DNA of 64,000 bases from Cyanobium usitatum str. Tous. Its GTDB lineage: Bacteria; Cyanobacteriota; Cyanobacteriia; PCC-6307; Cyanobiaceae. Under the pieces are notes generated by a model. The model saw only the letters and a program-made list of their open reading frames with translations. It was not told the origin of the DNA and made no database searches. The stretch spans positions 1,178,001-1,242,000 of the forward strand of contig NZ_OY986431.1 in the NCBI RefSeq assembly GCF_963920485.1. Reading direction: 5' to 3'. Position 1 is the stretch's first letter. Each line of letters begins with the position of its first letter. Position numbers and translations under genes: made by a program. Below, in pieces: positions 25,875-34,449 of the stretch.

Positions 25875-25888
25875 GTTCGTTTTGATAC
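25875..25888 (-). promoter_or_regulatory. Possible NtcA site upstream of amt
   Basis: Forward GTT-N8-TAC (25875-25888) matches GTA-N8-TAC in 5 of 6 fixed positions. It sits 86 bases upstream of the amt start, a usual position for NtcA activation. Confidence is low because one mismatch is common by chance. Confidence 0.35.
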
Positions 25889-25938
25889 CAAATCAGCCCT
25901 CGACTGGCCGCTCCGCCAAAAAGCCTGCGTTGAAAAGG

Positions 25939-25965
25939 CAAAAATGTTCGCTCCAAACATTTTTG
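25939..25965. promoter_or_regulatory. 10-bp perfect inverted repeat between amt and the PII-like gene
   Basis: Arms CAAAAATGTT (25939-25948) and AACATTTTTG (25956-25965) are perfect complements with a 7-base spacer. It is in the shared 271-base divergent spacer, where no gene ends. It could be an operator, or a weak hairpin in the leader of the PII-like gene. Confidence 0.6.
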
Positions 25966-26059
25966 GTGACGTTGCCCAAGTCAGGGCCCTGCTTGCTGCG
26001 GTTGCTACAACAAGCCCGGCTGGTTGTGGCTAGAAATCATCGAGACTCTCTCTGACCAC

Positions 26060-26401
26060 GTGAAACAGATCCAAGCCATCATCCGCCCCGAAAAGCTTGA
26101 TGCCGTCAAGGATGCTCTTGTGAGCCTCGGCATCAACGGCATGACAGTCACCTCCGTTCAGGGCTTCGGCAAGCAGATGGGTTACACCGAGGTCTACCGG
26201 GGCGTCAAGGTGGAAGCCCGGCTGCTCTCTAAGACCATGATCACAGCCGTGGTAACAGATGCCGCCCTTGCTGGCGTGGTCGAGGCGATCAAGTCTGCAG
26301 CCCAAACCGGCGAGATTGGCGACGGCAAGATCATCGTCCTCCCCGTGGAAGCTTCCATCAGGATTCGAACGGGCGAAACAGGTGATGTCACCCTGGATTA
26401 A
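26060..26401 (+). CDS. PII-family nitrogen regulator lacking the T-loop modification residues
   Basis: A 113-residue PII (GlnB/GlnK) protein. Nucleotide- and 2-oxoglutarate-binding parts are intact: Gln39, Lys58, GEIGDGK around Lys90, and IRIRTGE near residues 100-106. In the T-loop, Tyr46 remains, but position 49 (Ser, phosphorylated in cyanobacteria) is Val and position 51 (Tyr, uridylylated in proteobacteria) is also Val. The T-loop length is unchanged. The GTG at 26060 gives the standard start MKQIQAIIRPEKL. It diverges from amt, the hallmark of a GlnK-type protein that plugs the Amt channel. It is unlikely to be regulated by the usual covalent modification. Confidence 0.9.
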   Translation: MKQIQAIIRPEKLDAVKDALVSLGINGMTVTSVQGFGKQMGYTEVYRGVKVEARLLSKTMITAVVTDAALAGVVEAIKSAAQTGEIGDGKIIVLPVEASIRIRTGETGDVTLD

Positions 26402-26449
26402 TCTTTTAACCATCCAGGCCTTTTCGCCAAATAAAATCTAGTTCAATAA

Positions 26450-26483
26450 AAACGTCGTTCAATCAAAAGATTGAGCGACGTTT
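26450..26483. terminator. Bidirectional terminator between the PII-like gene and cpcB
   Basis: A 15-bp stem (one wobble, AAAA loop) has a T-run on each strand: TTTATTTTTT on the plus side and its equivalent on the minus side. It separates the convergent PII-like gene and cpcB. Confidence 0.9.
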
Positions 26484-26510
26484 ATTTTTTGCTTTTTACA
26501 AAAGCTGCGA

Positions 26511-27029
26511 TCAGCCTACTGCAGCAGCAGCGCGGTCGAAGTAGGTGCCAACTTCGGACATCAAGGCGGAGCAATCGCCAGGGGTGATGCCGTTGCGATC
26601 GTTAGCGATCGAGATAGCAGCGTCCTTCATTTTGCGAACGCCTTCTGCCACAGAAGCGCCAGGAACGCCGAGGGCGAGGTAGGTCTCACGCAGGCCGTTG
26701 AGGCAGCGGTCTTCCAGCACGGAAGCATCGCCGTTGAAAATGGCATAGGTGACGTAGCGGAGAATGATCTCCATATCGCGCAGGCAAGCAGCCATGCGGC
26801 GGCTGGTGTAGGCGTTGCCACCTGGAGCGATCAAGGAGGACTGCTGATCGAAGAGATCGCGAGCAGCTTTGGTAACGATGGCAGAAGCGTTGGAGGTGAT
26901 GCGGTTCACCGTATCCATGCGCTTGTTACTTTCAGCAACCATCGCCGCGAGGGCATCGATCTGGCCGGCGTTAATGAATTCGCCACGGGCATCAGCCTGG
27001 GCAACAACCTTGGTGAAGGCGTCGAACAT
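26511..27029 (-). CDS. cpcB: C-phycocyanin beta chain
   Basis: A 172-residue phycocyanin beta subunit of normal length. Both chromophore cysteines are present: Cys82 in MAACLRD and Cys153 in GDCSAL. Asn72, the methylated asparagine, is also in place (GGNAYTS). It is a light-harvesting protein of the phycobilisome rod. Normally cpcB is followed by cpcA; here a strong terminator comes after 28 bases and no alpha subunit exists on either side. This is therefore a solitary, probably extra, cpcB copy. Confidence 0.96.
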   Translation of the reverse strand: MFDAFTKVVAQADARGEFINAGQIDALAAMVAESNKRMDTVNRITSNASAIVTKAARDLFDQQSSLIAPGGNAYTSRRMAACLRDMEIILRYVTYAIFNGDASVLEDRCLNGLRETYLALGVPGASVAEGVRKMKDAAISIANDRNGITPGDCSALMSEVGTYFDRAAAAVG

Positions 27030-27122
27030 TGGATCTCTGTTATGGAATTTCGCTCTTGAAACTTAGATAGGCCACCTAGCACCCCGCGAGCTCCTAGAAC
27101 CAAGGCTGCTGCAGCGATAGGC

Positions 27123-28379
27123 ATGGAGTCGACAGCCGAGGAAGTGCTCGATTGGCAAGAGCTCACTCAGCTGGTAGCCCAGCCAGGCGATCCCATCAAC
27201 GGGCCCGCCAGTGCCCAGGCGAACCTGCGCCTGTTCGGCCACCAGGAGCAGGACGTTCGCGTCACCTTGTTTCGCGATCACCATGCCTGGTGCCCCTACT
27301 GCCAGAAGGTTTGGCTCTGGCTGGAAGAAAGGCGGGTGCCCTACCGGGTGCGCAAGGTCACGATGTTTTGCTACGGCGAAAAGGAGACATGGTTCAAGCG
27401 GCTGGTGCCTTCGGGGATGCTGCCGGCGCTTGAGCTCGATGGCCGCCTGATCACGGAGAGCGATCGCATCTTGGAGGCCCTTGAAGGGGCTTTCGGCAGC
27501 TTGGGCCCGGGCATGGGCGACCCCGCAGTGCTGCCCCTGCGCCAGCTCGAGCGGTTGTTGTTTCGCGCCTGGTGCCAATGGCTCTGCAGTCCGGGCCTAC
27601 GGCCTGCCCAAGAGGAAGCTGCCCGGGCGTCTTTTCAGCGCATCGCCAGCAAATTTGAGCAGGCGCTCAGCCAACACAGTGGGCCGTTTCTGCTTGGCGA
27701 GTTAGGCACCGCTGATCTGGTGTTCGTGCCCTACGTGGAGCGCATGGCTGCAAGCCTGGCCTACTACAAGGGTTTTCTGCTGCGCAGCGAACATCCGGCC
27801 ATTGGCCGCTGGTTTGAGGCCCTGGAGCAGCGCCCCAGCTACTTAGGCACCCAGAGCGACTTCCACACCCATGCCCACGACCTACCGCCCCAGATGGGTG
27901 GCTGCTACGCCAGCGGAGAGGCCAACCAACAAGCACTGGCCAGCCAAATCGATCGGGGCCCCTGGCCCCTGGGCAGCCCCGACCCGGAAACCAGCCAAAC
28001 CGAACCGGCCAATGCGGCAGCTTTTGCCCTCAGCCGGGTGATCAAGCACCGAGCGGCGATTCTTGGCCGCAGCCCCCTGGGAGCGGAAAAATTCGATGTC
28101 CCGCTCCGCACAGCTCTCACGGCCCTGATCCACGCCAAGCCCCTGCCAGCACCGGCGGGCTCTGCCCCTGCCCTGCGCTACTTGCGCGATCGGATCAGCG
28201 TGCCGCGGGACATGCCGCTGCATGCGGCCCGGCGCCTGCGCCAGGCACTGGAAACCACGGCCAGCCTCGATCCGCTGGCTGGCACAGCCCAGGGAGAGCC
28301 GCTCCCGGTGGCCCATCGCCGTGATCAAGATCCCAAGCCATTTCTCCAGGCTGCCCCTAGCGTTTTTCCAGTCGCCTAG
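27123..28379 (+). CDS. Glutathione S-transferase family protein with extended C-terminus
   Basis: A 418-residue protein. The N-terminal thioredoxin-fold domain of GST type has [17 protein letters not shown], with the active CPYC, and [14 protein letters not shown]. The alpha-helical domain follows to about residue 250. The last 165 residues are an unusual extension with no clear domain, containing [10 protein letters not shown] and [11 protein letters not shown], a feature of cyanobacterial homologues. It may conjugate or reduce glutathione-linked substrates. The DUF2808 gene follows 6 bases later. Confidence 0.85.
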   Translation: MESTAEEVLDWQELTQLVAQPGDPINGPASAQANLRLFGHQEQDVRVTLFRDHHAWCPYCQKVWLWLEERRVPYRVRKVTMFCYGEKETWFKRLVPSGMLPALELDGRLITESDRILEALEGAFGSLGPGMGDPAVLPLRQLERLLFRAWCQWLCSPGLRPAQEEAARASFQRIASKFEQALSQHSGPFLLGELGTADLVFVPYVERMAASLAYYKGFLLRSEHPAIGRWFEALEQRPSYLGTQSDFHTHAHDLPPQMGGCYASGEANQQALASQIDRGPWPLGSPDPETSQTEPANAAAFALSRVIKHRAAILGRSPLGAEKFDVPLRTALTALIHAKPLPAPAGSAPALRYLRDRISVPRDMPLHAARRLRQALETTASLDPLAGTAQGEPLPVAHRRDQDPKPFLQAAPSVFPVA

Positions 28380-28385
28380 CTCCCT

Positions 28386-28943
28386 ATGAACCTGGCTCGA
28401 CTTCGCCGCCTTGCCCTTGGAGTGGCCCTAGCTGCCTCGATTGGCCCAGGGCTGATTGGCACTGCCCGAGCCCTGGAGCTCAGGGGGTCTACCTACTTCA
28501 CCAGCCCCCCCTGGAAGGTGGATCTGGTGAGCTACTACACCACTATTTGGCAGCCTTTTGCCAAGTATTACTTCACGATCAGCCTCGATGCCGACGCCGG
28601 TGCCGCCTTGGGCGGCCTCACCATTCAGCAGACCCGCGGGGTAGACAATCGCTTCCCATTTGCTGTGGAGCGCACCGAAGCCTTTTTGGGCCGGCCACGC
28701 CAGCGGGGCCAGCGGCTGCCAGTGCAGGCGGAGTTTGATGCTGCTGCAAGGCAGTTCAGCCTCACCTTCCCTGAACCAATCCCCCCCGGCTCCACCTTCA
28801 CCGTGGTGCTCAGACCCTGGAACAACCCATCTTTTTCAGACACCTACATGTTCCAGGTGACGGCCTATCCAGCCGGCCCCAACCCCTCGCCAGCGCCGGT
28901 GGGATTTGGCACCCTGCGGATCTACGACCCCGATTGGCGCTGA
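28386..28943 (+). CDS. DUF2808 family secreted protein
   Basis: A 185-residue protein with a signal peptide (residues 1-29, cleavage near ARA-LEL). The mature domain matches cyanobacterial DUF2808: LRGSTYFTSPPWKVDL, YYFTISLDADAGAALGGLTI, the FPFAVERTEAF block and FGTLRIYDPDWR at the end. Function unknown. It is expected in the periplasm or cell envelope. Confidence 0.88.
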   Translation: MNLARLRRLALGVALAASIGPGLIGTARALELRGSTYFTSPPWKVDLVSYYTTIWQPFAKYYFTISLDADAGAALGGLTIQQTRGVDNRFPFAVERTEAFLGRPRQRGQRLPVQAEFDAAARQFSLTFPEPIPPGSTFTVVLRPWNNPSFSDTYMFQVTAYPAGPNPSPAPVGFGTLRIYDPDWR

Positions 28944-29021
28944 ACCAATTCAACGCCCTGCTGGCCCCTCAGCCTGCAGCACCTGTTGCCAGAATTGGCA
29001 CTTGATGGCCAAGTGATGCCG

Positions 29022-29300
29022 ATGCAAGCCCAGTGGAATGGTCAGGTGATCGCCAGCAGCGATGACATCGTCAAGGTCGACGGCAACGCCTATTTCCCCG
29101 CCGCCGCCCTTGACCCCGACTGCATCCGCCCCTCCAGCCACACCAGCGTGTGTGGCTGGAAAGGCACGGCCCACTACTACGACCTAGTGGTCAATGGTCA
29201 GGTAAACGCCAATGCGGTCTGGTTTTATCCAGAGCCCAAGGAGGCGGCCGCCAACATCCGCGGCCGGGTGGCCTTCTGGAAGGGAGTGCAGGTGACCTGA
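29022..29300 (+). CDS. DUF427 family protein
   Basis: A 92-residue protein with the DUF427 pattern: AQWNGQVIASSDDIVKVDGNAYFP, CIRPSSHTSVCGWKGTAHYYDLVVNG and AVWFYPEPKEAA. The ATG at 29022 gives the usual family start; an ATG two codons earlier is possible, and TTG at 28986 is unlikely. Function unknown. It converges with the SnoaL-like gene one base away. Confidence 0.88.
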   Translation: MQAQWNGQVIASSDDIVKVDGNAYFPAAALDPDCIRPSSHTSVCGWKGTAHYYDLVVNGQVNANAVWFYPEPKEAAANIRGRVAFWKGVQVT

Positions 29301-29301
29301 A

Positions 29302-29817
29302 TCAGCTGGGTTGCAAGGAGGAGTGGTGATGGAGGATCCGCCACTTGCCATCTTCCAAGCCATACACAAATGTGTAGCGAGCCTCCACCGTGGCCTCTGG
29401 GTCATGGAGGGTGAACCGGTAGGTGCCCGCATCTACGGCTCCATTGCAACCCAAACGGATCTGACGGTGGGTGACGCTGCCACTGGGGTGGCGGGCCAAG
29501 AAGGAGTTGAAGTAATCAGTGATGGCCTCTGGTGTCTCGCGCAACTCACTAGAGAGAGTCGGCAGCAGCAAGGCATGGTCGCCATAGAGCTGGGCGACTT
29601 GGGCCGGATCGCCGGTGGCTAAGGCCTGATTCCAGCTTTCAAACCAGCCTTCCACCTGCCGCTCATCGAGGGGGCTGCAGGCGGCTTGCTGGGTGCTGGG
29701 GTAAGCACTGGCCTCAAGCGCCAGCACCGGTGGGGCCAGCAGAGCTACGGAAAGGGCTAGGACCAAACCGCAAAGCTGCAGGCCAGTCTGGAAGTGGCGA
29801 AGCAAGGGATTCAGCAA
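29302..29817 (-). CDS. Secreted SnoaL/DUF4440-like protein
   Basis: A 171-residue protein with a signal peptide (residues 1-34). The mature part has the SnoaL-like, CaMKII-association cone fold: VEGWFESWNQALATGDPAQVAQLYGDHALLLPTLS, then YFNSFLARHPSG and WRILHHHSSLQPS. Homologues occur widely in cyanobacteria as exported proteins. Function unknown. It overlaps the upstream small gene by seven bases. Confidence 0.83.
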   Translation of the reverse strand: MLNPLLRHFQTGLQLCGLVLALSVALLAPPVLALEASAYPSTQQAACSPLDERQVEGWFESWNQALATGDPAQVAQLYGDHALLLPTLSSELRETPEAITDYFNSFLARHPSGSVTHRQIRLGCNGAVDAGTYRFTLHDPEATVEARYTFVYGLEDGKWRILHHHSSLQPS

Positions 29818-30047
29818 CCTGGAAATCGCAGGGTGCGCCAGTCGCCGCTGGCAGTACTCACTTCAACGCCAATCTCCACAGGCCCTGAGCTGCCACCGCA
29901 GTGGTCATTCCACCAGCCAATCGCCTCGCTCCAGGCGGCATCGAGGGATTCGTAGAGGTCGTCGAGCACGGGATGGGGGGCGCCCTGACGATCGACTAGG
30001 CGGTAGATCCGCACGTGGCTAGGGGATTGGATTCGCACTGCTGGCAT
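29811..30047 (-). CDS. Small conserved-looking protein of unknown function
   Basis: About 78 residues with a compact, charged sequence (VRIYRLVDRQGAPHPVLDDLYESLDAAWSEAIGWW, EIGVEVSTASGDWRTL). The ATG at 30047 is chosen; the open frame starts 10 codons earlier. It looks like a cyanobacterial-specific protein. Overlap of 7 bases with the SnoaL-like gene implies cotranscription. Confidence 0.65.
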   Translation of the reverse strand: MPAVRIQSPSHVRIYRLVDRQGAPHPVLDDLYESLDAAWSEAIGWWNDHCGGSSGPVEIGVEVSTASGDWRTLRFPGC

Positions 30048-30151
30048 GTCTGGCTTCGCTGCTCTGCTGGTAATCATGGACCTTGTGCCAGATCGAAACT
30101 GTCACCTTCACAACATCTTCCGGTGTTGCAGGTTGCTGCACCGCCAGGGCC

Positions 30152-32320
30152 TCAGCGCATAAACAGCATCTCCTGGTAGCTGGGCAGGGGCCAGAGACCG
30201 TCGTCGACCAAGCCCTCCAGGCCATCCACCGCCGCACGCAGGTCGCCGATAAGCGGCATCAGGCTGTCGGCGCAGTGACGCATGTGGGCTTCGCTGCCGT
30301 GGGGCGCGGCATGTAGGGCCTGATCGAGGCTCTCGCAACCGTTGTTGAGCTGCTCGAGCAGTTCGCCCAACTGATTGCGCAGTTTGAGATTGGGATGCAG
30401 ACCCATTGCCTGCTGCTCCTGCAGGGCCTGGCCCAGCTCGCCTAGATAACGCACAGCAGCTGGATATACCTGGGTGCGAGCGATCTGCAGGGCCAGCTTT
30501 GCCTCCACTTCAATCGCCAGCACGTACTGCTCGGCGTACACCTCAAAGCGGCTCTCCAGCTCCACCGCACTGAGCACTCCCTGGCGCTCAAACAGCTCCC
30601 GCACCTCCGGACGTTGCAGCACTGGCAAGGCGTCGGCGCAAGTGCGCAGGTTTTCCAGGCCACGCTCTTCGACAGCCAGGCGATGCCATTCGCTGGAGTA
30701 GCCGTCGCCGCCAAACACCACGGCGCCGTGCTCTCGCATCACCTGCTGGAGCACGTTGAAGGCCGCCTCGCCTAGGGCGGTGCCGCTGTCGAGCTGACTT
30801 TGCAGCCGATCGGCAATCCAGCCGATCGAATCGGCCAGCACCGTGTTCATCGCCACCAGGGGCCCGGCAACCGATTGGTTGGAGCCAACTGCGCGGAATT
30901 CAAAGCGGTTGCCCGTAAAAGCAAATGGTGAGGTGCGGTTGCGATCGCCGGGGTCTTTGGTGAATTCCGGCAGGGTGTCCACCCCCAGGGTCATCACGCC
31001 GCCCTTGGCGGAACTCTGCAGGTTGCCCTCGCGGATCTGGTTGAACACATCCTCGAGCTGGCTGCCCAAATAGACCGAGATGATCGCCGGGGGAGCCTCA
31101 TTGGCGCCGAGGCGGTGATCGTTGCCAGCGGTCGCCACCACCGAGCGCAGCAGGGGCCCGTAGCTGTGGACGCCGCGAATCACGGCGGCGCAGAACAGCA
31201 GGAACTGCAGGTTGTCATGGGGCGTTTGGCCGGGGTCGAGCAGGTTGCCCTGGGTGGCGTTGCCGATCGACCAGTTGACGTGCTTACCCGAGCCGTTGAT
31301 GCCCGCGAAGGGCTTTTCGTGCAGCAGGCAGGAGAAGCCATGCTTTTTGGCCGTGCTCTTGAGCACGGTCATGGTGAGCTGCTGGTGGTCGGTAGCGACA
31401 TTGGCGGCTTCGAAGTAGGGCGCAATTTCAAATTGCCCAGGTGCCACCTCGTTGTGGCGAGTCTTGGCGGGAACGCCCAGGCGGTAGAGCTGCTGCTCCA
31501 CGTCCTGCATGAACACCTGGACGCGCTCGGGGATGGCGCCGAAGTAGTGGTCGTCGAATTGCTGGCCCTTGGCGGGCGGGGCGCCAAACAGGGTGCGGCC
31601 AGCGAGGAGCAGGTCTGGGCGCAGGGCGACGAAGGCGTTGTCGACCAGGAAATACTCCTGCTCGGCGCCGCAGCTGGAGTTCACCGGAGCAACGTCGGTT
31701 TCACCGAGCAGACGCAGCAGGCGCTGGGCCTGGCGATTCATGGCGGCGTTGGAGCGCAGCAGCGGCGTTTTTTTATCTAGGGCCTCCCCGGTCCAGGAAA
31801 CAAAAACGGTGGGAATGCAGAGGGTGACCCCATTGGGGGTCTGCATCAGGTAGGCGGGGCTGGTGATGTCCCAAGCGGTGTAGCCGCGGGCCTCAAAGGT
31901 GGATCGAATGCCGCCATTGGGGAAGGAGGAGCCGTCGGGCTCGCCCTGTACCAGCAGCTTGCCCGTGAACTCGGTGATCACCCGACCATCACTTTTGGGC
32001 GAAATGAAGCCGTCGTGCTTCTCGGCCGTGGAGTTGGTGAGCGGGTAAAAAACGTGGGCGTAATACAGCGCTCCACGGGCGCTGGCCCAGGTCTTCATGG
32101 CGTCGGCCACGGCGTTGGCCAACGACAAATCGAGCTTGCCGCCTTCCCGGATGGTGAGCTGGATCGATTTAAAGATGCGTCCAGGCAAGGCTTCCTTCAT
32201 CGCCTGGAGGCCGAATACGTCGCTAGCCCACAGCTCATCGAAGGGGCCGGCAGCAGTTGTCACCACCGGGCGTCGCCGCTGAATCTGCTGGAGGGCGGCG
32301 TAACGGTGCGAGCTGGGCAT
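30152..32320 (-). CDS. glnN: Glutamine synthetase type III
   Basis: A 722-residue GSIII, the large-subunit glutamine synthetase of cyanobacteria and Bacteroides. Family marks are [57 protein letters not shown] and [20 protein letters not shown]. It makes glutamine from glutamate, ammonium and ATP. The ATG at 32320 is chosen because the NtcA-activated promoter predicts transcription starting near 32344, downstream of an alternative ATG at 32356. The perfect NtcA site upstream implies induction under nitrogen limitation. No classic glnA is in the window. Confidence 0.97.
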   Translation of the reverse strand: MPSSHRYAALQQIQRRRPVVTTAAGPFDELWASDVFGLQAMKEALPGRIFKSIQLTIREGGKLDLSLANAVADAMKTWASARGALYYAHVFYPLTNSTAEKHDGFISPKSDGRVITEFTGKLLVQGEPDGSSFPNGGIRSTFEARGYTAWDITSPAYLMQTPNGVTLCIPTVFVSWTGEALDKKTPLLRSNAAMNRQAQRLLRLLGETDVAPVNSSCGAEQEYFLVDNAFVALRPDLLLAGRTLFGAPPAKGQQFDDHYFGAIPERVQVFMQDVEQQLYRLGVPAKTRHNEVAPGQFEIAPYFEAANVATDHQQLTMTVLKSTAKKHGFSCLLHEKPFAGINGSGKHVNWSIGNATQGNLLDPGQTPHDNLQFLLFCAAVIRGVHSYGPLLRSVVATAGNDHRLGANEAPPAIISVYLGSQLEDVFNQIREGNLQSSAKGGVMTLGVDTLPEFTKDPGDRNRTSPFAFTGNRFEFRAVGSNQSVAGPLVAMNTVLADSIGWIADRLQSQLDSGTALGEAAFNVLQQVMREHGAVVFGGDGYSSEWHRLAVEERGLENLRTCADALPVLQRPEVRELFERQGVLSAVELESRFEVYAEQYVLAIEVEAKLALQIARTQVYPAAVRYLGELGQALQEQQAMGLHPNLKLRNQLGELLEQLNNGCESLDQALHAAPHGSEAHMRHCADSLMPLIGDLRAAVDGLEGLVDDGLWPLPSYQEMLFMR

Positions 32321-32377
32321 GGGATCGATGTGAAAAAGCTTTATGGGGGCATCCAATGCGGCAATCCCGCCCCCTTA

Positions 32378-32393
32378 TGTAGCTGTTGCTACA
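32378..32393 (-). promoter_or_regulatory. NtcA-binding site of glnN
   Basis: TGTA-N8-TACA is matched in all eight fixed bases (TGTAGCTGTTGCTACA). It sits 58 bases upstream of the glnN start. NtcA activates nitrogen genes in cyanobacteria when 2-oxoglutarate is high, with sites usually near -41.5. Here that predicts a start near 32344. A clear -10 is not visible; TTGGAT at 32351-32356 is the best candidate. Confidence 0.85.
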
Positions 32394-32445
32394 AAATTGC
32401 TCTCCGCATTCGAGGGCTGGTGGCCACGGCGACAGACCGGCCAGC

Positions 32446-32841
32446 TCAGATCAAGTAACGGCGAATGCTGGGCCGACTCCAGAAAACCAGCGCAGCAGTG
32501 GTAGCGGCCCAAAGCAGACCAGACAGCACTGCGGTGAGCAATCGGCCCTCACTGAGCAGAGCCAGGCGCACGATTCCGTAAGGCAGCCCCACCGCCAGAG
32601 CCATAGAAAGGGCCACGATCGCAAGGATCTGGCCCCAGGCACGCCACTTGAGCAGGGCGATCGAGGCCACCAGGCCCACCACGGCCGTAGGCAGCACGGC
32701 ACTGGCGCCCACCACCAGATTGGCCGTGCGCCAGGTGGGATCCAGCAGGATTACCGCCAGGCCGAGGGGAATGGCCAGACCATTGGCCATTAAACCCAGG
32801 CGAGCCAGGGTCACGTAACCGCGGGGGGGATGCTGCAACAT
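32446..32841 (-). CDS. Four-helix membrane protein of unknown function
   Basis: A 131-residue protein with four hydrophobic helices: LGLMANGLAIPLGLAVILL, NLVVGASAVLPTAVVGLVAS, GQILAIVALSMALAVGLPYG and LLTAVLSGLLWAATTAALVF. The first 12 residues are basic. I do not recognise the family. It diverges from arsS, with only 10 bases between the starts if arsS begins at 32852. Confidence 0.65.
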   Translation of the reverse strand: MLQHPPRGYVTLARLGLMANGLAIPLGLAVILLDPTWRTANLVVGASAVLPTAVVGLVASIALLKWRAWGQILAIVALSMALAVGLPYGIVRLALLSEGRLLTAVLSGLLWAATTAALVFWSRPSIRRYLI

Positions 32842-32851
32842 CGCAAACTCG

Positions 32852-33907
32852 GTGCCAGCGACTCACCATGCTCGTTCATGGGTAGGCGGCAGGATGGTGG
32901 CGTTCGCAAATGGACGGGGATTGCAACTCCATTCCGCCCCGCCCCCAACAGGAGCCCAAGGGCCAGCAACGGCCTTCCCGCCGCTGCAACGGGGACCCCT
33001 GACAACCCTGCAGGTAAACCTTGGCTACCGCTGTAACCAGGCCTGCAGCCACTGCCACGTCAACGCTGGTCCATCCCGCACCGAAATGATGGATCCGGCC
33101 ACCCTGGCCCTGATCCCGCCGGTTTTGGCGGCTCGCCAGCTGAGCTGCCTCGACCTCACCGGTGGAGCGCCGGAGCTCCATCCCCAGTTCAGGGAGCTGG
33201 TGGTGGCTGCCCGCCAGCTTGGCGTCGAGGTGCTCGATCGCTGCAACCTCACGATTCTGTCGGAACCCGGCCAGGCTGATTTGGCTCGCTTTTTGGCCGA
33301 TCAGGGCGTCACGGTGGTGGCCTCCCTGCCCTGCTACGCCGCCGAAAACGTTGATCGCCAGCGAGGTAGCGGCGTGTTTGAGCGCAGCATTGAGGCCCTA
33401 CGCCAGCTCAATGCCCTTGGCTACGGCCAGCAAGGCAGCGGCCTCGAGCTGCAGCTCGTTTACAACCCCCAGGGGCCGGAGCTACCCCCTCCCCAAGCCC
33501 AGCTGGAGGCCGACTACCGCCGGGTGCTCGGCGCCGACTTCGGGGTGGTTTTTACCAGCCTCTACGCCCTTGCCAATATGCCGATCCAGCGTTTTGCCAG
33601 CTGGCTCCAAGCCCAGGGAAAGCTGGAGGCCTACCAAGCCCTGTTGCAAAACAAGCATTGCGGCGCCAACCTCGAGCGGGTCATGTGTCGCTCCCTGATC
33701 AGTGTCGACTGGCAGGGCTGGCTTTATGACTGCGATTTCAACCAGCAGCTTGGTCTGAGCGCAGCTGGCCGGCCCAGGCGCCATCTTGGCGAACTGCTGA
33801 GCTGGGATCCGCAGGGCGATGCGGTGGCAGTGGCAGATCATTGCTTTGGCTGCACCGCCGGGGGGGGCTCTAGCTGCGGTGGTGCCCTAAGCCGCGCCGC
33901 GGGCTGA
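32852..33907 (+). CDS. arsS: Arsenosugar biosynthesis radical SAM protein ArsS-like
   Basis: A 351-residue radical SAM enzyme. The cluster motif CNQACSHCHVNAGP has the CxxxCxxC spacing, and DLTGGAPEL follows as the SAM-binding GGAPE block. The C-terminal domain has NKHCGANLERVMCRSLISVDW and CFGCTAGGGSSCGG, as in DUF3641 of ArsS. ArsS adds the ribosyl group of SAM to methylated arsenic in arsenosugar synthesis. No arsM methyltransferase is adjacent. An alternative start at 32894 (MVAFANG) is possible. Confidence 0.87.
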   Translation: MPATHHARSWVGGRMVAFANGRGLQLHSAPPPTGAQGPATAFPPLQRGPLTTLQVNLGYRCNQACSHCHVNAGPSRTEMMDPATLALIPPVLAARQLSCLDLTGGAPELHPQFRELVVAARQLGVEVLDRCNLTILSEPGQADLARFLADQGVTVVASLPCYAAENVDRQRGSGVFERSIEALRQLNALGYGQQGSGLELQLVYNPQGPELPPPQAQLEADYRRVLGADFGVVFTSLYALANMPIQRFASWLQAQGKLEAYQALLQNKHCGANLERVMCRSLISVDWQGWLYDCDFNQQLGLSAAGRPRRHLGELLSWDPQGDAVAVADHCFGCTAGGGSSCGGALSRAAG

Positions 33908-34038
33908 ATGCATCCTGGCCACGATCAAAATTTTCAGCCACTTCTCAGTTGGCTTTTCGAGTCGCCTCAGTAAGATGCGAAGAAATTACTGGGTGATGTG
34001 CACACGCGGATGTTTACGAATATCTGCCTGCATTTGAC

Positions 34039-34449
34039 TTGATGCCGGATCCTTCCCCAAGGAACGAGGAGAGGCACATCGTGCCCTCGATCAGCATGAC
34101 GATTCAGATCGACTTTCATGTCGATCCAGTTCCGTTTATTGGTCGCCTTTGGGATGTGAGCTCCTCCGGTGCCTGCCTGCTGTTTCCCATCCGCGAGCCT
34201 GTTGTGCCTGGCTTGGTCGGCACCCTCACGATTCACCACCCCACCTTCGGCGATCCGATCCGGCTGCGGGCCAGCTCCCTCTGGGTAGATCGGCTGGAGT
34301 CTGCCTCCTATGTGGGGGTGCGCTTTCTTGAAACCGTCGACTTCAACACCACCTTTTTGAATTTTCTGATGCGCCGCAGCGGTGGCCATACGCCCGTGGG
34401 TGGTTTTGGCGACCTTCGCTCTGGCACGGCATTCGGCAGCTTCAGTTGA
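34039..34449 (+). CDS. PilZ-domain protein (predicted c-di-GMP receptor)
   Basis: A 136-residue protein that is mostly one PilZ domain. The c-di-GMP-binding signature is present: R-N-E-E-R (RxxxR) at residues 8-12 and DVSSSGAC (DxSxxG) at about 39-46. The C-terminal 30 residues are glycine-rich and basic. PilZ proteins often control motility, exopolysaccharide or cell surface. Its stop overlaps the TTG start of the exported protein downstream, so both are probably made together. Confidence 0.78.
   Translation: MMPDPSPRNEERHIVPSISMTIQIDFHVDPVPFIGRLWDVSSSGACLLFPIREPVVPGLVGTLTIHHPTFGDPIRLRASSLWVDRLESASYVGVRFLETVDFNTTFLNFLMRRSGGHTPVGGFGDLRSGTAFGSFS

Noticed and set aside
25789-26059. Glutamine riboswitch before the PII-like gene
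   Set aside because: The expected conserved core of the glnA RNA motif is not present; only a plain inverted repeat is seen.
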